Below are positions 26,144-35,046 of a stretch of DNA of 64,000 nt, in pieces. Each line of letters opens with the position of its first letter. Within the stretch, counting starts at the first letter, position 1. The notes beneath the pieces were generated by a model. That model made no database searches. It was not told the DNA's origin and saw nothing but the letters and a program-made list of their open reading frames with translations. The translations under genes and the position numbers were made by a program. The stretch is from assembly GCF_040361335.1 (NCBI RefSeq), contig NZ_APNM01000017.1, positions 1-64,000 on the forward strand, given 5' to 3'. This stretch comes from APNM01 sp040361335 (lineage in GTDB: Bacteria > Pseudomonadota > Gammaproteobacteria > Nevskiales > Salinisphaeraceae).

Positions 26144-27033
26144 GCCGTGACCTCCTTCTTGCAGGGCACCGGCCCGCGCGCCATGCGCGAGGTATCCAGC
26201 AGGGCGACACCGCCCGCGTCGGCATCGTAGAGGGCCACCCATTCGTCGACCCAGGCCGGGTCCGGGACGCGTTCCGGCCGATGCCACGGCAGGGCCCCGT
26301 GCAGGATCTTGGGCAACGACCAGCACAGGACCCGGAACATCAGCCAGCGGCTGCGCCAGCGCGAGCGCCGGCTGCGGTCGAGACCGTCGATGCGCATCAT
26401 GCGATGGAAGGCCCGCCGGCTGCGGCCGATGGTGTGGGCGATCGTCCGGAACAGCATGTAGACCCGGTACAGGTAGCCGCCGGGCGTGCCGCCGTAGAAG
26501 TACTGATAGATGTAGAAGGCCGACGTCTTGTGCTCCAGTTCCTCCACGAAATGCCAGAGCACCAGCGAGCTGACGGCGGGGTCGGCCCCCTCGAAGAAAT
26601 GGCGCCGGTGGCGCACCAGCATGTGCCCCAGGGCCAGGGCCATGGTCTCGAAGCCGGCCGTGTAACCGAGCCGGAAGCGCAGGTCGCGTTCCCGGAAGCT
26701 AGCGTAATCCGCCTCCAGCCGGCGCTCGTACTCGCGCAGCTCGCCGTACCCCTGCCCGATCACGATCTCGTTGAAGTTACGGTGCTGGCGGAAATGGTTG
26801 GCCTCCTGACCGATGTAGGCCCGCGCCTCGTCGGCCAGCGCGGGGTCCTCGATCATCGGCAACACCGCGCGTACCGAGTCGATCAGAAACGGTTCCAGAT
26901 AAGGCATCAGCAACGAGCAGGCATTGACGATCTGGCTCCATTCCGGTTTGTCCGGGTGCCAGTGCACCCGGAGGTCATCCGGATACTTGAACTGGATCCG
27001 GCGGACGGTGATCTCGCGTTGCTCTGACGGCAT
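26140..27033 (-). CDS. Ferritin-like predicted metal-dependent hydrolase (COG3687/PF10118)
   Basis: 297 aa from ATG at 27033 behind GGAGGG. Signature segments of this family are present in order: VRRIQFKYPDDLRVHW, NACSLLMPYLEPFLI, YIGQEANHFRQHRNFNE, YTAGFETMALALGH and LWHFVEELEHK. The Glu/His-rich pairs (QEANH, EELEH) are the probable di-metal ligands. Activity of the family is unproven. Coupled by 4-bp overlap to the isomerase-like gene. Confidence 0.8.
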   Translation of the reverse strand: MPSEQREITVRRIQFKYPDDLRVHWHPDKPEWSQIVNACSLLMPYLEPFLIDSVRAVLPMIEDPALADEARAYIGQEANHFRQHRNFNEIVIGQGYGELREYERRLEADYASFRERDLRFRLGYTAGFETMALALGHMLVRHRRHFFEGADPAVSSLVLWHFVEELEHKTSAFYIYQYFYGGTPGGYLYRVYMLFRTIAHTIGRSRRAFHRMMRIDGLDRSRRSRWRSRWLMFRVLCWSLPKILHGALPWHRPERVPDPAWVDEWVALYDADAGGVALLDTSRMARGPVPCKKEVTA

Positions 27034-27109
27034 GACTTCCCTCCGGGGGACGTGTCGCGTCCCGCTTGTATGCGTCATGGCCAGTGTCGGGCAGCCGCCC
27101 ACCGGTCGT

Positions 27110-27132
27110 ACCCTATCCTTCGTAGTGTTTGC
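27110..27132 (-). promoter_or_regulatory. Weak dyad-like site upstream of the metal-dependent hydrolase gene
   Basis: On the plus strand CCTATC and TAGTGTT flank CTTCG. This matches the arms of site E (CCTATC...GAGTGTT) but with the centre inverted. It is 77 nt upstream of the start at 27033. Tentative. Confidence 0.25.
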
Positions 27133-27204
27133 GGGAATCGCATCGCGACCCTCGCCGCCCCGCCCGACCCCGGCAAGCACGACGCACGACGGCGCCCGGG
27201 CATC

Positions 27205-27220
27205 CCTTCCTTTCGTTAGG
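27205..27220 (+). promoter_or_regulatory. Dyad operator site D upstream of the secreted-protein/dehalogenase pair
   Basis: CCTTCCTTTCGTTAGG matches all fixed positions of CCTNNCTTTCGNNAGG. It ends 110 nt before the ATG at 27331, almost the same distance as sites H and I have to their genes. Confidence 0.6.
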
Positions 27221-27330
27221 CTGATCGCCGTGCCGGGAGGCGTAGGCTGAAGCGATCCGACGCGACACGTGTCGGCGCGAATACCGACCCGAGCGGGCCG
27301 GCGAGCCCGTCCCATGACAAGGAGGACGTC

Positions 27331-28200
27331 ATGAAACGCATTCTCGGCATACTCACCCCGTTGCTGCTGACCCTGGGCGCGAGCGGCGCCTCCGCCCAGG
27401 ACGCCGGCAACCTGCTGGCGGCCGTGGACCACGCGGTCGCCAACGTCAATACACTCTCGCAGGGCCTTCTGACCGGCGACGCCGCCGGATCGGTCGACGG
27501 CGCCGGGGCGCTGGCGACGGACCTGGTCGGCGACCTTGCCGACGGCACGCCGCTGGAATCCGTGCTGGGCGACGACATCGCCGGATCCGGCCTGCTCGCG
27601 CAACCGCTGCTCGACGGCGCCGCCCCGCAACTCGGCGCCCTCGTGGCACCGCTCGCGGATGCGGGCGCACCGCTGATCGCCGTGGTGCGCTCGCCGGCAT
27701 TGCTCGCCACCTTGCCGGTGGTGCAAGGCGAGGACCTCAGCTTTCTCGGCGTGTACGACAGCCTCGGCGAGAACCTGGGCAGCAGCGGCGTGCCCCTGGA
27801 CCTGATCGACGACTTGCTGAGGGTCGACCTGCTCGGACCGGGAGACGGCGACGGCGGCGGGGTGCTCCTGCCGGTCTTCGGCGGCGCCGGCGCGACCGGT
27901 CCCGCGCTGCTGGTCGAACTGGCCGGGACCGTCGAGTCCCTGCCCGGCAATGTCGGCGGCACCTCGCTGCTCTCGCGGGACCTGCTGCGGCTGGTCGATT
28001 TCGCGACCTCGAACCCGCTCGCGGACGGCAGCCTGCCGGTGCCGCTCCTGGGCCTGGTGATCGGCAACGGCAGCGCGCTGCCGCTGGCGGGGGCCCTGCC
28101 CGGACTCGATCCGTCGCAGTTGCCGCTGCCGACGGACGACCTGGACGCGGGCACCCTGACCACCCTGCTGGGCGGCGCCACACTGCCCGGATTGCGGTAG
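27331..28200 (+). CDS. Secreted Leu/Gly/Asp-rich protein of unknown function
   Basis: 289 aa, AAGGAGGA site. Clean signal peptide (ILTPLLLTLGASGASAQ) followed by low-complexity Leu-, Gly-, Ala- and Asp-rich sequence with repeating LxxPL and GxxLxxL phrases and no Cys. No known domain recognised. Followed by 25 nt and the dehalogenase-like gene with its own GGAGGA site, so probably an operon under site D. Confidence 0.7.
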   Translation: MKRILGILTPLLLTLGASGASAQDAGNLLAAVDHAVANVNTLSQGLLTGDAAGSVDGAGALATDLVGDLADGTPLESVLGDDIAGSGLLAQPLLDGAAPQLGALVAPLADAGAPLIAVVRSPALLATLPVVQGEDLSFLGVYDSLGENLGSSGVPLDLIDDLLRVDLLGPGDGDGGGVLLPVFGGAGATGPALLVELAGTVESLPGNVGGTSLLSRDLLRLVDFATSNPLADGSLPVPLLGLVIGNGSALPLAGALPGLDPSQLPLPTDDLDAGTLTTLLGGATLPGLR

Positions 28201-28225
28201 GGTTGCGGGGGACGATGGAGGACTG

Positions 28226-29296
28226 ATGATCGAACCGGGGCAAATCCCGACCGACTCGCCCCTGCGGCAGGTGCCGGCGGACTATTGTCCGCCGGGCGCC
28301 GCCCGCTGGCACACGCTCGCCGAGGGCCCCGAGGCCGGCCGGACCCTGTTCTACTACGATTGCGTCGTCGGCGACGGGCCGCCGGAGGCCACCGTGCTGT
28401 TCGTGCACGGCAACCCGGAGTGCTCCTATACCTACCGCCACATACGCGACGCGCTGATCGCGGCCGACCGGCCCCTGCGGCTGATCGCGGTGGACCACCT
28501 GGGGTTCGGCCTGTCGGACCAGGCGCGCTTCGAGATGGTGGATTTCCACCACGCCCGGCACCTCGCCGAGCTCGTCCGCCATCTGGACCTGGACGACGTC
28601 ACCCTGGTGATCCACGACTGGGGCGGCCCCATCGGCATCGGCGCCTTTCTCGACGAGCCGGCGCGGGTGCGCCACCTGCTGCTCATGAACACCACGGTGT
28701 TCCCGATGCCGTCCGAGGGCTACACCTACGCGAACTGGCCCATCCCCTGGCTGCCGTGGTGCCGGACGCCGTCCGTCGTGCCCGACAAGCTCTGGGGCGG
28801 CGTCGCCGCGTACGTGGTGTCGCACGCCGAGCCCCAGAGCCGGGCGGCCTTCCTGTGGGGCGTGCTCCGCTATCTCGGCAAGCACGCGCGACACGGCTTC
28901 GCGCCGGGCACGCCCGAGGCGGTGTGGTCCGACCAGATGCGCAGCGTCGCCAACGCGCGGGCCTCCAAGCGCCACGTACGGCAAACGCCCGTCTGGGGGC
29001 ACGGCTACCGTTACCGCGACCCGCGGCACGGCCCGCAGGACAACCGCGACTTCTATCGCCGCCTGCACCGGATGGTCCCCGAGGCCTGGGGCCCGGAGGG
29101 ACAGCACATCGGAGTGGCCGGTTATTTCGGGGCCTGGGACCCCTGCGGCAAACCCGAGGTCATCCGACAGTGGCAGGAGGCCCTGCCGCAGATGCGCGAC
29201 CGGACCCACGAGTATCCCGACCGCGGCCACTTCATCGAGGAATACAAGGGCCCCGAGATGGCGCGGTCGATCCTGGCGCTCAACGGGCTGGCCTGA
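28226..29296 (+). CDS. Haloalkane-dehalogenase-like alpha/beta hydrolase
   Basis: 356 aa. Oxyanion-hole segment VLFVHGNPECSYTYRHI, Asp nucleophile in VIHDWGGPIGIGA (Asp-Trp as in haloalkane dehalogenases rather than Ser), and catalytic His in DRGHFIEE. A long cap domain (about 165-300) contains many Trp/Tyr. It could hydrolyse a C-halogen bond or an epoxide; the HGNPxxSYxxRH and HDWG pair favours dehalogenase. The start follows GGAGGA. Confidence 0.75.
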   Translation: MIEPGQIPTDSPLRQVPADYCPPGAARWHTLAEGPEAGRTLFYYDCVVGDGPPEATVLFVHGNPECSYTYRHIRDALIAADRPLRLIAVDHLGFGLSDQARFEMVDFHHARHLAELVRHLDLDDVTLVIHDWGGPIGIGAFLDEPARVRHLLLMNTTVFPMPSEGYTYANWPIPWLPWCRTPSVVPDKLWGGVAAYVVSHAEPQSRAAFLWGVLRYLGKHARHGFAPGTPEAVWSDQMRSVANARASKRHVRQTPVWGHGYRYRDPRHGPQDNRDFYRRLHRMVPEAWGPEGQHIGVAGYFGAWDPCGKPEVIRQWQEALPQMRDRTHEYPDRGHFIEEYKGPEMARSILALNGLA

Positions 29297-29308
29297 GCGC
29301 GGGCCCGC

Positions 29309-31468
29309 TCACCGCCCGACGCCGGACAGGGCCGCGCGCCGCTGTATCTCCGCCAGGCCGAGCGAGGCCCGGACACGGTAGCGCTCGAACCGCTCCCGTT
29401 CCCCGGCGATGACGGCCGACGCCTCGTCCCGGAGGAGCCGCAGCGCCCGATCGCGGGCCGCCGACACCCGGGCGCGCAGCGAGGCCAGTTCGACCCCCCG
29501 GCCCGTGCGGCGCAGGGGTGTGTCGAGCGCCGCCGATATCTGCGCCGACAGCCGCTGCGCCGCCGCGACCGACTCCAGCAGCGCCTGCGTGCGGGAGCGG
29601 GCCAGCCAATCCAGGATCGCCGTCGCCCCGTCGCCGAGGACACCGGACTCGCCGGCCGCCAGCGCCAGCCAGCGCTCGCGCTCGGACACGCGTGCCGCCT
29701 GCCGATCGAGAGCCGCCAGGGCCTCTTCGCTCAGGGCGACCGCCCGACGATACAGGTCCCGTTCGTGCTGCCCCGCCCCCAGTTCGCCGTAGGCACCCGC
29801 CGCGGCGACGTGGGCCTCCAGGATCGCCGCATCCCGTATGTCGTCCCGTTCGATGAGGGCGTCCCAGAAACGCAGCGCGCGCCGCATCTGCCCCGGCGCA
29901 TCCCCGGCGTAGGCGACCCGGTCGAATCGCTCGGACGGCACGCAATCCTGTACGGCATCGGCGACCACGGCGTTGTACTGGGCGCAGCCGATGGCATCGA
30001 TCCGGCGCAGCGACTTGAGCGCGGTCGCGGGCGGATCCAGCGGCGAGGCCGCGAAACCCGGCGGCTCGACGAGCGGCCGGGCCTCGCCGCGCGGCGCCAG
30101 CATCGCCCAGCCCATGCCCAGCAGGGCCTTTCTGGCGGCCGGACTGTCCAACGACACGCGATGGAACACGCGCCCGGCGGTCGCGCCATAGCCCTGTGAC
30201 AGGAACTGCCAGCCCAGCACGGTGTTGGCCCGCGCGCGCAGCGCGCCGGTCGCGGCGTCCAGTGCCGGCGAATCGCCCACGCGATCGAGCACGGCCAGGG
30301 CCTCGTCGCGGCGGCCGACGTGCATCAGGGCGTAGGCGTAATTGATGCGCATGGCATAGTGCAGCGGCGCGGCATCGAAGGCTTCCGTCCAGCTACCCGC
30401 CGCGTCCAGGTGCTGCCCCCGGGAGAGCACGGTCACGGCATCCTCGAACCGTCCCAGGGCCAGGTACTGCCGCGAGACCAGATCGCGCCAGCGACTGCGC
30501 AGCACGGCCGGCACCGCCGCGGGGTCCCGCGCCAACCAGTCCAGGACCCCGGCCGTGTCGCCCCAGCGGTCGTGATGGGCGCCGAGCTGCAACCGCGTCT
30601 CGTGGATCGCCAGGGTGGCGCCGCGGCGCTCCAGCTCGCGCAACGCCGCCACGGCTTCCCCGTGCACGCCGGCCCGTAGGGCGCAATCGGCGTAGGCGCG
30701 CCAGAAGGCGGCCGGCATCGGGGTCGTCCCCCGGTCCTTGTAATCGAAGAGCCGGTGTAGCCCGGCCCAGGGGTCGTCGAGGCAGATGGCGGCACTGTAC
30801 CGCACGTCCGGCGCCACCGCGCGCTGCCCCTCCACCGCCGCCAGCGATGCCGAGCTCGCCGCCGGCAGCACCCGTCCCAGCAGGTCCTTGACGCTCAAGT
30901 CGCGGAAGCCCCGCGGCCCGCCGTCCGCGTCGGGCCGCCAGGCATGGATCTTCAGTTCCGGCCCCAGCCAGTGTTCGCGGAAGCGCAGCTCCAGGGGGCC
31001 CGGCGACGACCGGTCCGGCAGACGGCACGGCAGACGGTGTCGCTCGCCCGCCCCGTCGCCCGCGATTGCGATGACGAAACGACAGCGCCGCGATTCGCGG
31101 ACGCCGTCCGGCACCGTATCCCGGTACAGGCCCCGGCGCCCGTCGCCCCGGCGGAACCGGACCCGCGCCACGGGCGTTCCGGCATCGTCGAGAAACTGCA
31201 ACTCGGCGGCGCGCAGCGGCAGATCGGGCGCCAGGTTGAGATAGACGTAATCGTTGGCGTCCGTGGCCGGCCCCAGCAATTGCAGCAGCCGCCCCCGGAC
31301 CTCGGACAACGCTGTCTGGACGGCGAAGGCACCATCCGCGGCGCCGGCGGCCGGAGAGAACACCATGACCGCCGCGAGAGCCAAGGCGGCGAAGCCGGCC
31401 GACGGGGGCCGCACCCGGCCCGGAAGGCGCCCCGGTCGCGATAGCCGATTTGCCGCGCCGATCGTCAC
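29309..31468 (-). CDS. Periplasmic TPR-like protein, last gene of the RND/DUF1329 operon
   Basis: 719 aa from a GTG whose GTGA overlaps the stop of the upstream DUF1329 gene, indicating translational coupling. An N-terminal hydrophobic segment (FAALALAAVMVFSPAAGA) is a probable signal peptide. A beta-rich region (about 60-190) precedes helical repeats with TPR flavour (YAMRINYAYALMHVGRRDEAL, AVLDRVGDSP) and a charged coiled-coil C-terminus. No catalytic motif seen. It may scaffold the export complex (inference). Confidence 0.65.
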   Translation of the reverse strand: MTIGAANRLSRPGRLPGRVRPPSAGFAALALAAVMVFSPAAGAADGAFAVQTALSEVRGRLLQLLGPATDANDYVYLNLAPDLPLRAAELQFLDDAGTPVARVRFRRGDGRRGLYRDTVPDGVRESRRCRFVIAIAGDGAGERHRLPCRLPDRSSPGPLELRFREHWLGPELKIHAWRPDADGGPRGFRDLSVKDLLGRVLPAASSASLAAVEGQRAVAPDVRYSAAICLDDPWAGLHRLFDYKDRGTTPMPAAFWRAYADCALRAGVHGEAVAALRELERRGATLAIHETRLQLGAHHDRWGDTAGVLDWLARDPAAVPAVLRSRWRDLVSRQYLALGRFEDAVTVLSRGQHLDAAGSWTEAFDAAPLHYAMRINYAYALMHVGRRDEALAVLDRVGDSPALDAATGALRARANTVLGWQFLSQGYGATAGRVFHRVSLDSPAARKALLGMGWAMLAPRGEARPLVEPPGFAASPLDPPATALKSLRRIDAIGCAQYNAVVADAVQDCVPSERFDRVAYAGDAPGQMRRALRFWDALIERDDIRDAAILEAHVAAAGAYGELGAGQHERDLYRRAVALSEEALAALDRQAARVSERERWLALAAGESGVLGDGATAILDWLARSRTQALLESVAAAQRLSAQISAALDTPLRRTGRGVELASLRARVSAARDRALRLLRDEASAVIAGERERFERYRVRASLGLAEIQRRAALSGVGR

Positions 31469-32844
31469 ACCTGCCCCAGGCTGCCGATCGCGGTCCGGGT
31501 CAGGTACTCCGGATAGATGCTGTCGTCGTTGACGCGCGTGACGTGCCCGCCGGCGATCTCCCGCACCTGCTCCAGCCTAGTGATGCGGCCGGTCTGGAAA
31601 TCGTAGGCATGGACGTAGGTCCAGGACCAATAGGGGTGCTTGCCGTCCATGAACCGGTGCTCGCCGTCTTCGTACAGGCTGTAGCAGCCGTCGAACGAGC
31701 GGAACGGCTCGCCCTTGCGGTCGTAGGTGACCATGGCGATCGGCATCTGGTTGCGGGCGTCGAACCACACCCGCTTCTTGCTCACCGGGGCACGTTCGTA
31801 TTCGACCGGCTCGGCTTCCGCGACGATGGCCTCCGGCACCAGTTCCACGACGCTGTCGAAGAAACTCTGGCCTTCGGGACCGCCGTGCACGCCGTGCTCC
31901 CAGTTCGGGTGCCGGCCGTTCCAGCCCTGCGAGACGCCGGCCAGCAGCGGCTGACGGCCGACGATTCGGTAATTGCCCCAGGTATGCAGCGGGTCGCCCG
32001 CGGCCCAGGCGTCCGACAGGTACAGGCACGAACCCGGCACCAGCGGCTCGAAACGCTGGTTGGTCGGGAACTGCCGGATGCGCCGGAACTCCGGCAGGTA
32101 CCCGTACAGGTCGGGGAATTGGTGCTGGTCGTAGGGCCAGATGTTCAGATAGGACGTGCCGCTGTGGTTGTCGGGGGCGGTGAAGATCACGGAATTGAAC
32201 CGCAGCTTGTCCTTGTGCTCGGGCCAGTAGGGCTTGGGCTCGATCACCGTCCGGCCCACGGGCGCCAGCTCCGCCCAGACCGCCTCGTACTCGTAATCGA
32301 TGTTGCCCGCGTGGGCGAGGTCCCGCTCCTTGACCGCGTAGACGCTGGCATCGTGCCGACCCCAGCTCAGGGTCAGGCCGGCGAACAATTCCAGGGCCGT
32401 GGTCGCGTTGGGGAACGGATTGCCGCCGATCCAGGGCTCGCCGTCCGCGGTGACCACGTTGCCCCGGTCGTCGAACCGGGCCTTGCCCTGGTTGCGCAGG
32501 GTCGCCTCCTGGTACTCCCAGGGCCCGAGCCGCATGTAGTCGGTGGTGGTCGGCACCACCTTGAGCTTGCGCCCCATCTCCGCGACGTGCTTGTACTTGG
32601 CCGGCTCGAGCAGGTCCTTGACGTGCTCGACGTTGTCCGCGGTGATGTCGTCGCCGGTCTTGATCTTGCCCTTGGTGTATTCCTCGATGGACAGGAGCTC
32701 GTCCGGATAGGCCTTGGCGACATCGCCCGTGTCCGCCATCGTGGACCACAACGGGGCCAGCAGCCCGCCGCCGAGGAAGGCCTGCCCGCTTCGCCGCAAC
32801 ATCGCCCGTCGCGTCAATCCCTTGTTCAGTGTCCTGACGAACAT
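31465..32844 (-). CDS. DUF1329 family protein with Tat-like signal
   Basis: 459 aa. N-terminus TRRAMLRRSGQAFLGGGLL is twin-arginine-like. The body carries GKIKTGDDITADNVEHVKDL, FRRIRQFPTNQRFEPLVPG, DAWAAGDPLHTWGNYRIV and KRVWFDARNQMP, closely parallel to the DUF1329 protein at 36174-37562. It lacks the GDELTPMGS opening of the 6361 protein, so these two form a separate DUF1329 subgroup. Probable periplasmic carrier or chaperone of the RND module (inference). Confidence 0.82.
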   Translation of the reverse strand: MFVRTLNKGLTRRAMLRRSGQAFLGGGLLAPLWSTMADTGDVAKAYPDELLSIEEYTKGKIKTGDDITADNVEHVKDLLEPAKYKHVAEMGRKLKVVPTTTDYMRLGPWEYQEATLRNQGKARFDDRGNVVTADGEPWIGGNPFPNATTALELFAGLTLSWGRHDASVYAVKERDLAHAGNIDYEYEAVWAELAPVGRTVIEPKPYWPEHKDKLRFNSVIFTAPDNHSGTSYLNIWPYDQHQFPDLYGYLPEFRRIRQFPTNQRFEPLVPGSCLYLSDAWAAGDPLHTWGNYRIVGRQPLLAGVSQGWNGRHPNWEHGVHGGPEGQSFFDSVVELVPEAIVAEAEPVEYERAPVSKKRVWFDARNQMPIAMVTYDRKGEPFRSFDGCYSLYEDGEHRFMDGKHPYWSWTYVHAYDFQTGRITRLEQVREIAGGHVTRVNDDSIYPEYLTRTAIGSLGQV

Positions 32845-32931
32845 AACCTCGGAACCTCCGGTTCCAGCATTCGTTGCCCGGCCCTTGCCCGCCGGCCAAG
32901 GGCGTGACCGGCGGGCCAGCAGCGGCCGGGA

Positions 32932-34977
32932 TCAGAACTGATACGTGAAACGCATCGATGCCTCGTCTGCCCAGTCCAGACTGTTGAGCAGGTTCTCGTT
33001 GGGATTGTCGCCGTAGAGATCGCCGTCGATGTAATTGTAGAAGAACTCGGCGACCATGCCGCTGCCGATGTTCCACTGGATCAGCGGCTGCACCAGGATG
33101 CCGCCCTTGACGTCGAGCAGGGTCGCGAACTCGAAGACGAACTTGCGGCCCGGCCAGGGTTGCAGGGCGGCCAGCACCACGTAGTTGGCGCTGGAGATGC
33201 CGGGCGGCGGCGCCTCTTCCTCGGTGGCGCCGTAGCCGTCCAGGTGACGGCCGACCAGGTCGCTCTCCGAGCGGTGCTGGAACTGGCCCACGAGATAGGC
33301 GGCCGGGAAGGCGGCGGTCCAGCGGGTCCACTTCTCCACCACCAGGGAGGCGATCCACTCGTCCGACTTGAGGAAATCGCTGCTCAGTGTCGGCGCGGTG
33401 AACACCCGCTCCGGCGTGTACTGCACCTCCAGGTTCAGGATGATCTGGTTGAAGAGGTCGACTTCGCTGCTGGTGACGTAGTTCAGGCCCAGCCCGTAGA
33501 CCTCCTCGCGGTGGTAATCACGCTCGATATAGCCGCGATAACTGCCGTCGGCCGCCACCATCAGGGTGTTGAGCTGGTTGTACAGCTCGTCATAGCTCTG
33601 CACCTCGGTGACGTAGACGTCCCTGAGATCGGGGAATTCCTTGACCGCCTGGTTGAAGCCGTTAATCCCGTCCAGGCGCACGTCCGCGGCATAGGCGAAC
33701 CATTCGCGGGCGTGGTAGACGCCGGCCGGCTCAGGGACGAAGGGGGTCTTCGACAACGCCTCGCCCGGCGTGGCGCTGTTGCGGCACAGGGTGGGATTGG
33801 CGGTGCCGTCGCAGGCCGGCGACTTGGCGGCATACGCCGTATTGGCAAGCTCGCCCAGGGTGCCGGTCAGGGGCGATTCCACGTCGCTCCGGGCCCAGCT
33901 GAAGGTACCGGCCGGATGCATGCGGCTCGCGAACAACGCCTGCCAGCCCCAGTTGCCGTAATCGCCCTTCAGGCGGATGCCGCCGTCGATCTCGTTGTCG
34001 TAACCACCGGAATAATAGTTGTCATAGACGGTGAACTGGACCGGAATCACGTTGTACGAGGTATTCGGATTGCCGTAGATCCGCGGCTGGAATTTGCCGA
34101 CGAAGGAATCGATGACCACATTGTTCCACTGGTAGGTGCCGCGCAGGGACAGCTTGGGTACCCGCTTGTCGGAGAATTCTTCGAAGGCCCGGTCCAGCAG
34201 GGAATGCCGGCGAAGATCCAGGCCGTTGGGGATATCGAGGGTGCGGAAGAAGATCGCCTGCCCCCAGGCGATCTGCTGGTTGCCGGCGCGCAGGGTCAGG
34301 TTGCCGTCGCGATACTCGACCAGTAGCGCCGGGAAGTCGATCATGTAGTTCTCGCCGGCGATCTCCAAGGGATTCAGATTCTTGCCGTCGCGCCCGATGG
34401 CCTCGAAGTAGTTGGGCGTGCCCTGGTAGAGCTCGGACGGCCCGCCGACGATACCCGTTCCCTGCTGGTCCGCGACGCTGGCCGAGTCGAACTCCTCATA
34501 GATGCCCGGGTCGTAGACCCCGCGGATCCGGCTGACGAACCGCCATTGCCGGTTGAACTTGACCTCCATCTCGCTCTGCGCGCGCAGCGCCACCCAGTTG
34601 AAGTCGCGGGACTTGGTCGGTACCCGGTCGCCACGCCGCAGGGTGTCGGAGAAGCCCACCAGCGGCGTATCCCAGTCGTTGCCGTCGGTCATCGGCATGC
34701 CGACCAACGTGGGCGGCACGAACGTATCGCGCGCCACGGTCACGCCCTGGAACAGGTTCGTCGACTGGTTGTTGAGGTTCTGATGCGACGTCGTGCGCAC
34801 GCCGGTCTCCGCGCGGATATAGCTGCTGAACGACGTGTTGTTCCATAGCTGTGCGAAGAACCCCTGGTCGCCGCCCGCGGGCGGCGCCGTGGGGGCCGCG
34901 CCCAGGGGCCATGCGCCCATGGCCAGCGCGCCGCCCAGCAGGATGTTCTTTATCAGACCGCTATGAAGCTCGTTCAT
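32932..34977 (-). CDS. DUF1302 family outer-membrane protein (RND operon)
   Basis: 681 aa. Short signal peptide (ILLGGALAMGAWPLGAA), then beta-strand-rich sequence with the DUF1302 segment LTLRAGNQQIAWGQAIFFRT near residue 230 and a C-terminal MRFTYQF ending in Phe, as in beta-barrels. It lies between YCF48-like and DUF1329 genes in the seven-gene operon. Likely the outer-membrane component for a hydrophobic substrate (inference). Confidence 0.85.
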   Translation of the reverse strand: MNELHSGLIKNILLGGALAMGAWPLGAAPTAPPAGGDQGFFAQLWNNTSFSSYIRAETGVRTTSHQNLNNQSTNLFQGVTVARDTFVPPTLVGMPMTDGNDWDTPLVGFSDTLRRGDRVPTKSRDFNWVALRAQSEMEVKFNRQWRFVSRIRGVYDPGIYEEFDSASVADQQGTGIVGGPSELYQGTPNYFEAIGRDGKNLNPLEIAGENYMIDFPALLVEYRDGNLTLRAGNQQIAWGQAIFFRTLDIPNGLDLRRHSLLDRAFEEFSDKRVPKLSLRGTYQWNNVVIDSFVGKFQPRIYGNPNTSYNVIPVQFTVYDNYYSGGYDNEIDGGIRLKGDYGNWGWQALFASRMHPAGTFSWARSDVESPLTGTLGELANTAYAAKSPACDGTANPTLCRNSATPGEALSKTPFVPEPAGVYHAREWFAYAADVRLDGINGFNQAVKEFPDLRDVYVTEVQSYDELYNQLNTLMVAADGSYRGYIERDYHREEVYGLGLNYVTSSEVDLFNQIILNLEVQYTPERVFTAPTLSSDFLKSDEWIASLVVEKWTRWTAAFPAAYLVGQFQHRSESDLVGRHLDGYGATEEEAPPPGISSANYVVLAALQPWPGRKFVFEFATLLDVKGGILVQPLIQWNIGSGMVAEFFYNYIDGDLYGDNPNENLLNSLDWADEASMRFTYQF

Positions 34978-35046
34978 GGTTTCCCCTCCGACACCATTTC
35001 CTTGTATTTCTGGGTTCGACAGAGACGCGGGTCCGTGCCCGCGACG

